Source of the DNA: Selenomonas sp. AE3005
GTDB lineage: Bacteria > Bacillota > Negativicutes > Selenomonadales > Selenomonadaceae
DNA: 64,000 nt
NCBI RefSeq assembly: GCF_000686945.1
Contig: NZ_KK366040.1
Span: 186,001 to 250,000 of the forward strand
Reading direction: 5' to 3'
Made by a program: the position numbers and the translations under genes. This document shows positions 23,605 through 33,263 of the stretch, piece after piece. The notes under the pieces were generated by a model. That model ran no database searches. It saw only the letters and a list, made by a program, of their open reading frames with translations, and had not been told where the DNA came from. Numbering within the stretch: the first letter of the stretch is position 1; each line of letters starts with the position of its first letter.

Positions 23605-24933
23605 TCAGTCTGCTGATTCTGCATAGCGTTTGGCCAATAATTTCTGGACATTATCCTGTTTGCGGCGTTCGATTTGGCGGTGGATAAAAATATTGGGAAT
23701 GGCGACGCCGACAGCAATACCGATAATGATGGTTATGGCATCTATGCCGCTTTTGAAACTCGTGAAAAAACCTTCTGCAGTAATGAAATGGATATTAAGC
23801 AAGGCAAAGAGCAGCCGGTACAGCAGTACCCCGGGAATCATGGGAATGGCCGAGGGAATCGTCATGACGATATTCGGTGTATGAAACCAGTGAATGGCCT
23901 TTAAGGCGATGAGTCCCACAACGGCGGCACCCAGAAAGGAACCGGCTGTCTGGGTAAATCCAAATTCCAGTACGGTGATATTGCGGATAAGCACCGTGAT
24001 AATGCCGCCTACCGCCACTACGGGCAAAATACGCGGCGGCACGTTAAAGATGATGGAAAAGCCGACAGCACTGATAGCGGCGGCTATTGCCTGGGAAAAA
24101 TAAACCGTATCGGGAGTCAGCTGCACACTGGTAAAGTCCGTTACGCCGCAAAGGCGGATAGCGATGACAATACCAAAGGTCATGCTGCCGACAACCAATA
24201 GCGTGTGCATGGCTCTGGTCATGCCGGCTACGATGAAGTTGTTGAGCAAATCGTCAACCGCGTTTATCAGCGGTATGCCTGGCACGAGGAACAAGGTGCA
24301 GGCAATGAGCGGATACCAGTTTAGGCCGCCTGTTAAAAACTGGGTGCTCCAGGCCAAAAGGGTGGTCACAAACGAGGTGATGGCAATCGTGGCATAAGTA
24401 TTGAAGGCGTAGGCTGTACAGAGCCGCCGCATATAAAAGCCCAACAGGGAACAGATGGCCGTGAGCAGAAAATCGAGCCAGCTGCCGCCAAAGAGTTTGC
24501 AAAAACCGCCGCAGGCTGCCCCGGCACCCAAAGCTGTCAGCCAGACAGGATAAGCCCGGGGCAGATTTCTGATATTATTCAGCTGCCGCCGAAAGGCCTC
24601 CAGACTGTAGTTTTGTTCCAGCGCCCGCCAGGTAAGTTTGCTGACAGCTGACAGGGTAGTCATGTTTATGCCGTGCTTTTGGTACTTGCAAAACTCCGTA
24701 TAAGAATGCCGGCTGTCGCTGACGTTTAACATCAAAGTGGTATAAAGTACATGCTGGTGCATGTGTTCGCTGTCAATGCCCATAAAAGCCGCCGCGCGCC
24801 GCATATCCCGTACGGTTCTGTCGCTGTCGGCCCCGTTTTCCATCAGGAGCGCCCCGGTTTGCAGCAGCAGGTGCAATTTCTCCCCGATTTCCGCAAAGGG
24901 CTTGTTCAGTATCTCGTCCTTGTCCTCACTCAA
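23605..24933 (-). CDS. thrE: Threonine/serine exporter family protein (ThrE-like)
   Basis: The 442-residue protein joins the two halves of the ThrE family: an N-terminal DUF1212 part (GALLMENGADSDRTVRDMRRAAAFMG, residues 30-60, then five helices) and a C-terminal DUF3815 part (four or five helices, GSFLGAAVVGLIALKAIHWFHTPNIVMTIPSAIPMIPGVLLYR). Known members export threonine and serine. The start is TTG at 24933 with ATAGGGA six bases before. Upstream, TGTAAAC/T recurs at 24957, 24969 and 24979 and may be an operator. azlC follows on the same strand. Confidence 0.9.
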   Translation of the reverse strand: MSEDKDEILNKPFAEIGEKLHLLLQTGALLMENGADSDRTVRDMRRAAAFMGIDSEHMHQHVLYTTLMLNVSDSRHSYTEFCKYQKHGINMTTLSAVSKLTWRALEQNYSLEAFRRQLNNIRNLPRAYPVWLTALGAGAACGGFCKLFGGSWLDFLLTAICSLLGFYMRRLCTAYAFNTYATIAITSFVTTLLAWSTQFLTGGLNWYPLIACTLFLVPGIPLINAVDDLLNNFIVAGMTRAMHTLLVVGSMTFGIVIAIRLCGVTDFTSVQLTPDTVYFSQAIAAAISAVGFSIIFNVPPRILPVVAVGGIITVLIRNITVLEFGFTQTAGSFLGAAVVGLIALKAIHWFHTPNIVMTIPSAIPMIPGVLLYRLLFALLNIHFITAEGFFTSFKSGIDAITIIIGIAVGVAIPNIFIHRQIERRKQDNVQKLLAKRYAESAD

Positions 24934-25104
24934 AAATATCCCTATCCTTTCCCTAGTGTAAACATAATTGTAAATGTATGTAAACTATTGTAGGACAGAG
25001 GCAGATTTATGTAAAGTGTTTTAGCCGGGAAAAGTTAAAATGAGGTCTTAGGGACTGTTTATGGTAAAATAGAAGGAAATAACCTGTGGAAGTGAGGAAT
25101 CAGA

Positions 25105-25518
25105 ATGGTAAAGAATATTGTCAAAGACACAGAATTTTTACAGCGCCCTTCCGAGCCGGCAACACGCAAGGACAAGAAGGTGGCAGAAGACTTGCTGGAC
25201 ACACTGAAAGCCAACAGTGTTGCCTGTGTAGGTCTGGCGGCCAATATGATTGGCGTATCCAAATGCATTATTGCCGTACAGGTGGGCAAGTATAACGTGG
25301 CTATGTTCAACCCCAAAATTGTCAGGCACTCAGCAGAATCAGCGGAAGTGATGGAAGGCTGCCTGTCCCTGCTGGGGCAGCGTCCGGCCAAGCGTTATGA
25401 GTGGATTGAAGTAGAGTATCAGGATATAAAATTCAAACCGCAGAAACAACGGTTCACTGGCTTTACCGCCGAGATTATCCAGCATGAGATTGACCATTGC
25501 CAAGGGATATTGATTTAA
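25105..25518 (+). CDS. Peptide deformylase-like protein, AANMIG variant
   Basis: The 137-residue protein has two of the three deformylase motifs in normal form: EGCLS (metal-binding Cys) and QHEIDH (two His and the catalytic Glu). Motif 1 reads VGLAANMIGVSK instead of GxGLAAPQVG, so the oxyanion-hole Gln is replaced by Met. I recall similar AANMIG proteins in other Clostridia-type bacteria, where they are annotated as deformylases; activity is uncertain. The ATG follows GTGAGGAA, and a TG-G-TAAAAT extended -10 element lies near 25062. Confidence 0.85.
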   Translation: MVKNIVKDTEFLQRPSEPATRKDKKVAEDLLDTLKANSVACVGLAANMIGVSKCIIAVQVGKYNVAMFNPKIVRHSAESAEVMEGCLSLLGQRPAKRYEWIEVEYQDIKFKPQKQRFTGFTAEIIQHEIDHCQGILI

Positions 25519-25530
25519 AAAATAAATAGG

Positions 25531-25575
25531 AAAATCACCATGATGTGTGGAATACATACAACATGGTGATTTTTA
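25531..25575 (+). terminator. Terminator of deformylase gene
   Basis: AAAATCACCATG (25531-25542) and CATGGTGATTTT (25562-25573), followed by TTA. Confidence 0.8.
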
Positions 25576-25593
25576 TTGAAAGGAAGTTTGGCT

Positions 25594-26949
25594 ATGAAAA
25601 GAAATTTTTTGACAGCCTGCGGCAGCCGCTGCTTATGGCTTATAGCGTTGGTAATTATAGCTGTACCTGCCTGGGGGGAGGCCTCTATAGCCATTAGTGA
25701 CAACCGGGCAACGGAGACTTACTGGACAAAAAACAACAGCGCGGGCGACAAGGTGCTGCTGTCTGCGCAGGAAATCACGGCGCTTAATCGCACTATGCGT
25801 ACCAAGAGCGACAGTCTGGTGGACCTGGCCGCCTTTAATGTTAATGTGCCGGCGGCGTCCGTAAAAGAAATGATACTTAAAGCCCAGCAGGACTATCGTG
25901 GAGAAAGTACACCCGGTGAGGTTTATGATGCCAGTGGCAAGGCTATTAGCACAGCCAGCTACGCACAGGCACAGGCGAACTGTAATCTTAAGGCCCTGCA
26001 GGGAACTATCACAGGAAAATATGCGTTGACGACGGAACGGACGGATATGCGCCTGCTGCCGACACCGCAGAATTATTTTGATGATGCTTCTTTCCGTCAT
26101 TATGACAACCTGCAGGGCACGGCGCTGGACCCGGCAGAACCGCTTATCATTCTGCATAAGAGTGCCGATGGGGCCTTTGCTTTTTGCCAGGCCCGTCATT
26201 ACACGGGCTGGGTGAGTCTGGGCGCTTTAGCTGTTACGGACCGTGCGCACTGGCAGCGTTATGTGAATCCCAAGGATTTTCTCGTCGTGACTGCCAATAA
26301 AAAGGTGGTGGCCGTGGGTGGTGCCTGGACGGTACTTTTCCAGATGGGCAGCGTCATTCCGCTGGCGAACAGCAAATTGCAGGCGCATGATACCTGGCTG
26401 GCTTATGTACCGGTAGAGGTAAACGGTGTCCTGACTGAGGCGGAAGTAAAAATCACTGATGATGATAGCGTTCATAAGGGATTCCTGCCCTGCACACAAA
26501 ACAACTTCATTCGTCAGAGCATGAAATTCCTAGGCGATGGCTATGGCTGGGGCGGCATGGAGGACAGCGTTGATTGTTCCTCGTTTGTGGGTGATGTTTA
26601 CCGCAGCATGGGTATTGAAATCCCCCGTGACGCTGACCAGCAGGAGCTGGCTATGCCGCAGTCGCTGAATTTTGCCGGCCTGTCCACTGCCAAGCGCTGG
26701 CAGAAAATGCAGGAAGTACCGGCCGGCGCCCTGCTCTTTAAACCGGGACATGTTATGATGTATCTGGGCCGTGATGCCAAGGGAAATCCGCTGGTAATTC
26801 ATTCTGCCAGCAGCTATTTCACTTTTAAGAATGGCAATAAACAGAAACATTACATCAGAAAAGTGCTGGTGTCTGACCTGCACTATCAGAACAGCAAGGG
26901 TGTAGAAACGATTGACGGCCTGACCAGTGCCGGTTTCTGCGTCAAATAA
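25594..26949 (+). CDS. Exported SH3b-NlpC/P60 peptidoglycan endopeptidase
   Basis: The 451-residue protein has a signal peptide (residues 1-33, ending in PAWGEAS), an N-terminal segment with SH3-like folds (about 140-300; TERTDMRLLPTPQNYF...CQARHYTGWVSLGAL) and a C-terminal NlpC/P60 domain (about 310-450). Catalytic Cys lies in DSVDCSSFVGDVYRSMGIEIPRDADQQ and the His in GHVMMYLG, with a polar third residue in VIHSASS. This is the layout of YkfC-like enzymes that cut gamma-D-Glu-diamino-acid bonds in peptidoglycan stems. ATG 25594 has AAAGGAAG upstream. The next gene is also a peptidoglycan enzyme. Confidence 0.92.
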   Translation: MKRNFLTACGSRCLWLIALVIIAVPAWGEASIAISDNRATETYWTKNNSAGDKVLLSAQEITALNRTMRTKSDSLVDLAAFNVNVPAASVKEMILKAQQDYRGESTPGEVYDASGKAISTASYAQAQANCNLKALQGTITGKYALTTERTDMRLLPTPQNYFDDASFRHYDNLQGTALDPAEPLIILHKSADGAFAFCQARHYTGWVSLGALAVTDRAHWQRYVNPKDFLVVTANKKVVAVGGAWTVLFQMGSVIPLANSKLQAHDTWLAYVPVEVNGVLTEAEVKITDDDSVHKGFLPCTQNNFIRQSMKFLGDGYGWGGMEDSVDCSSFVGDVYRSMGIEIPRDADQQELAMPQSLNFAGLSTAKRWQKMQEVPAGALLFKPGHVMMYLGRDAKGNPLVIHSASSYFTFKNGNKQKHYIRKVLVSDLHYQNSKGVETIDGLTSAGFCVK

Positions 26950-26990
26950 AATAAAATCCTGCATGGCGGTGGCTATGCAGGATTTTATTT
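26949..26990 (+). terminator. Terminator after NlpC/P60 gene
   Basis: ATAAAATCCTGCAT (26951-26964) and ATGCAGGATTTTAT (26975-26988), followed by a T-rich run. Confidence 0.88.
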
Positions 26991-27055
26991 TATTTTGTGG
27001 AATTTTACCTAGGATGACAGTTTAGTTAACATATATATGATAAAAGGAGGTTTTT

Positions 27056-28423
27056 ATGAATACTAAACGCTTTTGGGGCAGGTTTATTCTGCCACTGCTG
27101 ATGTTAGGCCTTTTGCTGGTGAATTTCACCGCACCGGCCAAGGCCGAATCCCGTAATGTGAATCCCCTGGATTCTTCGGGCTTTGTGGTGCTCTCGGACG
27201 TGGTGCCTGATGTCATTCAGGAAATTCGCTACTTCAGCACCTATAATTTTGTTGGTGAACGGATTACGGGCTATCATACGCCCTGTGCGCTTATGACCAA
27301 AGAGGCAGCCATGGCCTTGAAAGAGGTATCTGATGAGGTAAAAGCCAAGGGCTACCGCTTGAAGGTCTATGATGCTTACCGTCCGCAGATGGCAGTGGAC
27401 CACTTTGTCAGATGGGCAGAAAACCTGAATGACAAGCGTATGAAACCATATTTCTATCCGCAGGTAGAAAAGAACCGCCTGTTTGTTGATGGCTATATTG
27501 ACGCTAAATCCGGTCACAGCCGGGGCAGCACGATTGACCTGACGCTCTTTGACATGTCAACCGGCAAGGAACTGGACATGGGCGGCACCTTTGACTATTT
27601 TGGCGAGTTGTCCCATCCCGATTACAAGGGCAACCTGACGGAACAGCAGTTAAAGAACCGCAGCATTCTGCGTGAGGCTATGACGCGTCATGGCTTTAAG
27701 CCGCTGGCTACGGAATGGTGGCATTTCACCCTCCGCAATGAACCGTATCCCGATACGTATTTCAATTTCCCCGTGGAAAAACTGCCGCAGTCCAATCTGA
27801 CGGTGCAGGCATCGCCGCAGTGGGTGCAGAATCTGCCGGCCGCCAAGACGGCCAAGCAGCTCTTTGTTGTTGGTGCCGTTGGCACGACTACGGCCTGGGT
27901 ATCCCTGCATGAAAAGAACGCGCAGGGCCAGTGGCAGCAGATTATGAGCACGCCTGGCTTTATCGGCAAAAACGGTCTGGGTAAAGTGCAGGAAGGTGAC
28001 AATAAAACGCCTGTCGGCACGTTCTATTTCACCAAGGCTTTCGGCATTGCCCCGGACCCGGGTTGTGCCATTCCCTACAAGCAGGTAGATGACAACATTT
28101 ACTGGTCCGGCGATGGCCGCCCCGGTATGCACTACAATGAAATGGTGGATATTCGTCAGTATCCGTCCTTGAATAAAAAGGACAGCGAACATATTATCGA
28201 CTACAATCCGCATTACATTTACTGCCTGAATATCAGCTACAATGAAAAAGGCACGCCCGGCAAAGGTTCGGCTATTTTCCTTCACTGCCTGGGGGATAAA
28301 AAGCCTTATACCGGCGGCTGTGTAGCAATTCCTGAGGCGAAAATGCGTTTTGTGCTTCAGCATGTAAAGGCTGATTGTGCCGTAGTTATTGATTCGTTGA
28401 ACAATCTCGGCGGCAGCCTGTAA
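27056..28423 (+). CDS. VanX-type D-Ala-D-Ala dipeptidase fused to L,D-transpeptidase (YkuD) domain
   Basis: After a signal peptide (to about residue 31) come two enzyme domains. Residues about 40-245 are VanX-like: SGHSRGSTIDLTLFD carries the zinc His and Asp, and EWWHFTL carries the catalytic Glu and third His; YDAYRPQMAV holds the conserved Arg. Residues about 265-455 are a YkuD-type domain ending in IFLHCLGDKKPYTGGCVAIPE, which has the His and catalytic Cys of L,D-transpeptidases. The combination could trim D-Ala-D-Ala and act on L,D bonds in the same wall region. The 455-residue length fits a true fusion with no frameshift. AAAAGGAGG precedes the ATG. Confidence 0.9.
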   Translation: MNTKRFWGRFILPLLMLGLLLVNFTAPAKAESRNVNPLDSSGFVVLSDVVPDVIQEIRYFSTYNFVGERITGYHTPCALMTKEAAMALKEVSDEVKAKGYRLKVYDAYRPQMAVDHFVRWAENLNDKRMKPYFYPQVEKNRLFVDGYIDAKSGHSRGSTIDLTLFDMSTGKELDMGGTFDYFGELSHPDYKGNLTEQQLKNRSILREAMTRHGFKPLATEWWHFTLRNEPYPDTYFNFPVEKLPQSNLTVQASPQWVQNLPAAKTAKQLFVVGAVGTTTAWVSLHEKNAQGQWQQIMSTPGFIGKNGLGKVQEGDNKTPVGTFYFTKAFGIAPDPGCAIPYKQVDDNIYWSGDGRPGMHYNEMVDIRQYPSLNKKDSEHIIDYNPHYIYCLNISYNEKGTPGKGSAIFLHCLGDKKPYTGGCVAIPEAKMRFVLQHVKADCAVVIDSLNNLGGSL

Positions 28424-28453
28424 GCATAGCGGCCTTAAAAGCCACACAGAAAT

Positions 28454-28489
28454 GGCGGTCCGCAGACTCTTGCGAGTTTGCGGACCGCC
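28454..28489. terminator. Bidirectional terminator, loop CTCTTGCGAG
   Basis: GGCGGTCCGCA (28454-28464) and TGCGGACCGCC (28479-28489) enclose an inner ACTC-TTGC-GAGT hairpin. A related hairpin lies at 33215-33250, on the other side of the beta-glucoside PTS locus. It lies between convergent genes. Confidence 0.82.
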
Positions 28490-28504
28490 TTTGTGATATC
28501 GCGA

Positions 28505-29974
<1,470 letters not shown>

Positions 29975-30307
29975 TTACTTTAGTTTTGCCTCCAACGTAT
30001 CAATCCGCTTGTGCGTATCAATGAATTCCTGGGCAATAATCTTGAAGGCCTCCGCACTCATCAGCTGGTCCTCAGCGTGGAGAATGAGCAGGGATACGGA
30101 ACTGCCCTCGCCTTCGTTGGCCTCCTTGGTCAGCAGACCGGCATGGGCCTCGTGACCTAAGGCAAAGCTTTCATCACCTTCGGTGATAAGTTTTTCGGCC
30201 TGTTCGTAATTACCAGTTTTGGCAGACTGAATGGCTTCAATATAGCAGCTGCGAGCAGTACCAACACTGGAAATGATATTAAAGGCAATAAGTTCTAATT
30301 CTTTCAT
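29975..30307 (-). CDS. celC: PTS lactose/cellobiose-type IIA component
   Basis: The 110-residue helical protein fits the Lac-type IIA family: ELIAFNIISSVGTARSCYIEAIQSAKTGNYEQAEKLI, then the phosphorylated His in LLILHAEDQLMSAE, and a C-terminal coiled coil. It passes phosphate from HPr to IIB. It lies between the IIB gene and the glucosidase, with short gaps. AAGGTGG precedes the ATG. Confidence 0.94.
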   Translation of the reverse strand: MKELELIAFNIISSVGTARSCYIEAIQSAKTGNYEQAEKLITEGDESFALGHEAHAGLLTKEANEGEGSSVSLLILHAEDQLMSAEAFKIIAQEFIDTHKRIDTLEAKLK

Positions 30308-30334
30308 AGCTATAATCCACCTTTCAGTTTCTGT

Positions 30335-30637
30335 TTAAGCGTGCATTTTTTCCTGGGCAAATTTCAGCACACCTGCGCCGTCCATACGGCCATACATGCG
30401 CATGTCGATAGCGTCTACAGGAATCCCGGGCAGCAGTTCCTGAATCTTGGCTTTCTGGAAACGTACCTGGGGGCCAAGCAGGACGACATCAGAGCCGGCG
30501 GCCTTGTCTTTAGCCTCAGACGTGGGGTAAGCGGCGATTTCACATTCGAAGTTTTCACTTTCCGCGGCTTTTTGCATAGCCTTTACCAGCATGCTGGTGC
30601 TCATACCTGCGGCACAGAGTAAAGTAATCTTTTTCAT
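30335..30637 (-). CDS. celA: PTS cellobiose-type IIB component
   Basis: The 100-residue protein starts MKKITLLCAAGMSTSMLVKAMQKAAE, with the phosphorylated Cys at residue 8 in the loop typical of the Lac/Cel IIB family. It receives phosphate from IIA and passes it to the sugar bound in IIC. The gap to the IIC gene is 82 bases and holds a GC-rich hairpin (CCGGG...CCCGG, about 30690-30716) that could tune relative expression. Confidence 0.94.
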   Translation of the reverse strand: MKKITLLCAAGMSTSMLVKAMQKAAESENFECEIAAYPTSEAKDKAAGSDVVLLGPQVRFQKAKIQELLPGIPVDAIDMRMYGRMDGAGVLKFAQEKMHA

Positions 30638-30719
30638 AATCTATCATCCTTTCAAATATACGTTGTTATTGCTTGGGAAAAAGTTATTTACCGGGAACTG
30701 CCCGGAGGGCCGGGACGGC

Positions 30720-32078
30720 TCAGTTATTCAGAGCAGGTTCGCCGTCTTCTTCCTCATTGGTCTTGTCGATATCGTTGGAGCCTTCACCCATTTCCTCAGC
30801 CAGCATGGCCTTGTCCTGTGCGCGGACGAAGGGGAAGTACACAGCGGTGCTCATGGCGATGACGATAATCTGTACCACTGCACCCTGCCAGCCATTTAAG
30901 AGCAGACCGGCGATGATGGGCGGCGTGGTCCAGGGAATCTGGACGGCGCTGAACGGGCTCATGAAACCAATGGCGATGGACGCATAGGTGATGACAATCG
31001 CGAGCAGCGGTACCAGTACGAACGGAATGAGCAGGAAGGGGTTAAAGACAATCGGCAGACCGAAGATAACCGGTTCATTGATGTTGAAGAGGCCCGGCAC
31101 CGTAGCCAGTTTCGTGATGGATTTCATCTGGGAGGACTTAGCGGAGAGCCAGCTGGCAATGAGTAAGCCCATGGTAATGCCGCAGCCGCCGGATTTGATG
31201 AATACATCAGTAACCTGAATGGTGATGATTTTGGCATCGGGATTACCGACAAGGCTCATACCGGCGTTGAGCATAGCCTGATTGTCAAGGGAATTGGCAA
31301 TCAAAATGGGGTTCACGACACCGCCAACCACGTTGGGGCCATGAATGCCGGCCCAGAACAAAATGCTCTGGAGAGCCGCGATAATGGAACCGCCGATAAG
31401 CGTGTCGGAAAGGCCCTGCAGCGGCGTCTGTACCATAGCGAAGATGAGTTCCGGGAAGGTGGTAGCACCCACGAAGTGGCAGAGGCCGTAAATCGCAGCA
31501 CCAAGCGTAAAGAGAATCATACCGGGCGTCAGAGCCTCAAAGGCTTTGGCTACACCGCCAGGAACGGCGGGCGGCATCTTGATGCCGATGTGGTTTTTCT
31601 CACAGTAGCAGAACACCCAGGAAACTACGAAACTTACGAGGATAGCGGTGATGACACCGTTGCTGCCTGCCCAGGCTTTAGGGATGATGTTATCCACAAC
31701 AGCACCGCCTTCGGCTGCTACAGTGGGAGGCAGGAGAATCAGGAAAGTGGAAAGAGCGAGAATCGAGGCCATTATGGCATCACAGCCTTCGCCTTCCACA
31801 TATTTGTAAGTGATAGCCAGTACGGCAATCAGAGCCAGTACGCTGAACGTTGCTCCGGAAACAGCATTTAAGGGGTCAGTCCAATTCGGGCCGAACAGGC
31901 CAGCCATAAATTCTGCATAACCAGGTATTGGCAGGTTTGCCAGCAGAAGGAATACAGAACCGCAAATGGTAAAGGGGGTAGTCATGATAAAGCCATCGCG
32001 CAGGGCGGCAACGGCACGGATTTCCGCGAAGCGCCCCATGAACTCGATGAACTTATCGAACATCTCTTGTTTGTTCAT
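30720..32078 (-). CDS. celB: PTS beta-glucoside/cellobiose-type IIC permease
   Basis: The 452-residue membrane protein has about ten helices and the Lac/Cel IIC landmarks: MTTPFTICGSVFLLLANLPIPG near residue 50, WAGIHGPNVVGGVVNPI near 240, and the substrate-region FNINEPVIFGLPIVFNPFLLIPFVL near 345. It moves a beta-linked disaccharide or aryl-glucoside; cellobiose is the default guess. It is the first gene after the operon promoter. GGAG precedes the ATG at seven bases. Confidence 0.93.
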   Translation of the reverse strand: MNKQEMFDKFIEFMGRFAEIRAVAALRDGFIMTTPFTICGSVFLLLANLPIPGYAEFMAGLFGPNWTDPLNAVSGATFSVLALIAVLAITYKYVEGEGCDAIMASILALSTFLILLPPTVAAEGGAVVDNIIPKAWAGSNGVITAILVSFVVSWVFCYCEKNHIGIKMPPAVPGGVAKAFEALTPGMILFTLGAAIYGLCHFVGATTFPELIFAMVQTPLQGLSDTLIGGSIIAALQSILFWAGIHGPNVVGGVVNPILIANSLDNQAMLNAGMSLVGNPDAKIITIQVTDVFIKSGGCGITMGLLIASWLSAKSSQMKSITKLATVPGLFNINEPVIFGLPIVFNPFLLIPFVLVPLLAIVITYASIAIGFMSPFSAVQIPWTTPPIIAGLLLNGWQGAVVQIIVIAMSTAVYFPFVRAQDKAMLAEEMGEGSNDIDKTNEEEDGEPALNN

Positions 32079-32137
32079 TTTGATAACTCCTTTGCAATTT
32101 TGTCTGAATAAATGCTATCTTGCCTTAAGACATGTTC

Positions 32138-32190
32138 ACTATATCATTACTTTGGCGTTGTTTCAATAGATTGAGTCGATTGTGGTCGAT
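32138..32190 (-). promoter_or_regulatory. Promoter of the beta-glucoside PTS operon with upstream repeats
   Basis: On the minus strand, TTGAAA (32166-32161), 17 bases, TATAGT (32143-32138). Upstream of the -35 lie repeats of GATTG, including two direct TCGATTG copies (about 32176-32190). The neighbouring RpiR-family regulator is the obvious candidate to bind here, as activator or repressor. Confidence 0.7.
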
Positions 32191-32207
32191 TGTTTCGGGG
32201 AAAGAAC

Positions 32208-32245
32208 AAAAAAACCGAAACGCGTGAAACAACGTTTCGGTTTTT
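32208..32245 (-). terminator. Terminator of rpiR-family gene
   Basis: AAAACCGAAACG (32211-32222) pairs with CGTTTCGGTTTT (32233-32244); on the minus strand a T-run follows. Confidence 0.88.
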
Positions 32246-32261
32246 TATTCTTTTGTTAGGA

Positions 32262-33125
32262 TTACCATAAACGATTTTTGTCATCGGGATGGCCAAGGTA
32301 ACTCTCAAATTCTGTATAGAAGTTTTCTACATCCTTGAAATGGCGGGAGAGAAGCATACTGACCATTACATCAAAGTAATAGCGGGCGCCGACACTGAAG
32401 ATGTTGCCGCCCATATCCAAATACTCCAGCGTATTGGCTACATAGAGAAATTCATCGCATAGTCCGGCCAGTTCTGTTTCACGGTTTACGGAGAGCAGAA
32501 TCGTTTTGATCTTGCATTTTTTCAGGATTTTCGCTGTGCGAATCAGACGCTGATTGATACCGGAGCGGCTGATGATAATAGCGGCATGACTGGGGTCTGC
32601 GACCAGTGCGGCACAAAGCTGGCTGTTCAGGGAGTTATGGGCTACGGCGGTTTTTTTCACCTGCAGGAAGTTATATACCGCCATTTGGGCGAGTGAATAA
32701 TTCTGGTCGTAGGCATAGATGTCGATGATGGCCGCTTTATCCAGGATGCTTGCTATCCGTTCCATTTGGTCGGTGTCCATTTCATTCTTCGTTTCTTCAA
32801 TGGCCTCGATTTCGAGCTGTGCCAGCATGCGGATGATATCGGAGGTGGAGTCCTTGTCCGTGATGGGACGGCGCATGATGTGGGAGTCACAGGGCAGCGT
32901 CCGGTTTATTTCGCTGGTAAATTTTATTTTGAATTCATTGTAGCCCTTCAGCCCCAGTTTTTGACATAACCGAAAGATGGCGGCAGGACTGGTATAGGTT
33001 TTTTCCGCCAGTTCCCGGGTCGTCATTTCGGAAATTTGGGCAGGATGGGACAGTATGTATTCGACAATGTTTTCCTCGGTGGAAGAAAAACGCTCTCCTT
33101 CCTGCATGGCTTTTAACAGACGCAC
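32262..33125 (-). CDS. RpiR-family transcriptional regulator of the beta-glucoside operon
   Basis: The protein of about 287 residues has an N-terminal RpiR helix-turn-helix (residues 5-80, STEENIVEYILSHPAQISEMTTRELAEKTYTSPAAIFRLCQKLGLKGYNEFK) and a C-terminal SIS sugar-phosphate-binding domain (about 125-260; AAIIISRSGINQRLIRTAKILKKCKIKTILLSVN). Such regulators respond to phosphosugars made by the adjacent PTS. GTG 33125 is chosen because GAAGGAG lies eight bases upstream; the GTG at 33134 abuts it. It is separated from the operon by its own terminator and the operon promoter. Confidence 0.9.
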   Translation of the reverse strand: MRLLKAMQEGERFSSTEENIVEYILSHPAQISEMTTRELAEKTYTSPAAIFRLCQKLGLKGYNEFKIKFTSEINRTLPCDSHIMRRPITDKDSTSDIIRMLAQLEIEAIEETKNEMDTDQMERIASILDKAAIIDIYAYDQNYSLAQMAVYNFLQVKKTAVAHNSLNSQLCAALVADPSHAAIIISRSGINQRLIRTAKILKKCKIKTILLSVNRETELAGLCDEFLYVANTLEYLDMGGNIFSVGARYYFDVMVSMLLSRHFKDVENFYTEFESYLGHPDDKNRLW

Positions 33126-33214
33126 GGCAAACACTCCTTCGTTTATGCTGTTTCTATTATATTAGGAATATCGGCCGATAGCAAAATTTTTATCTTCTTA
33201 TCCGCATAATAAAA

Positions 33215-33250
33215 GACGGTTCGCCGGCTCTTGCGAGCCAGCGGACCGTC
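33215..33250 (-). terminator. Terminator of AGCS gene, loop CTCTTGCGAG
   Basis: GACGGTTCGCCGGCTC, loop TTGC, GAGCCAGCGGACCGTC. Loop and flanking bases resemble the hairpin at 28454-28489. Confidence 0.8.
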
Positions 33251-33263
33251 CGGATGATAAAAT

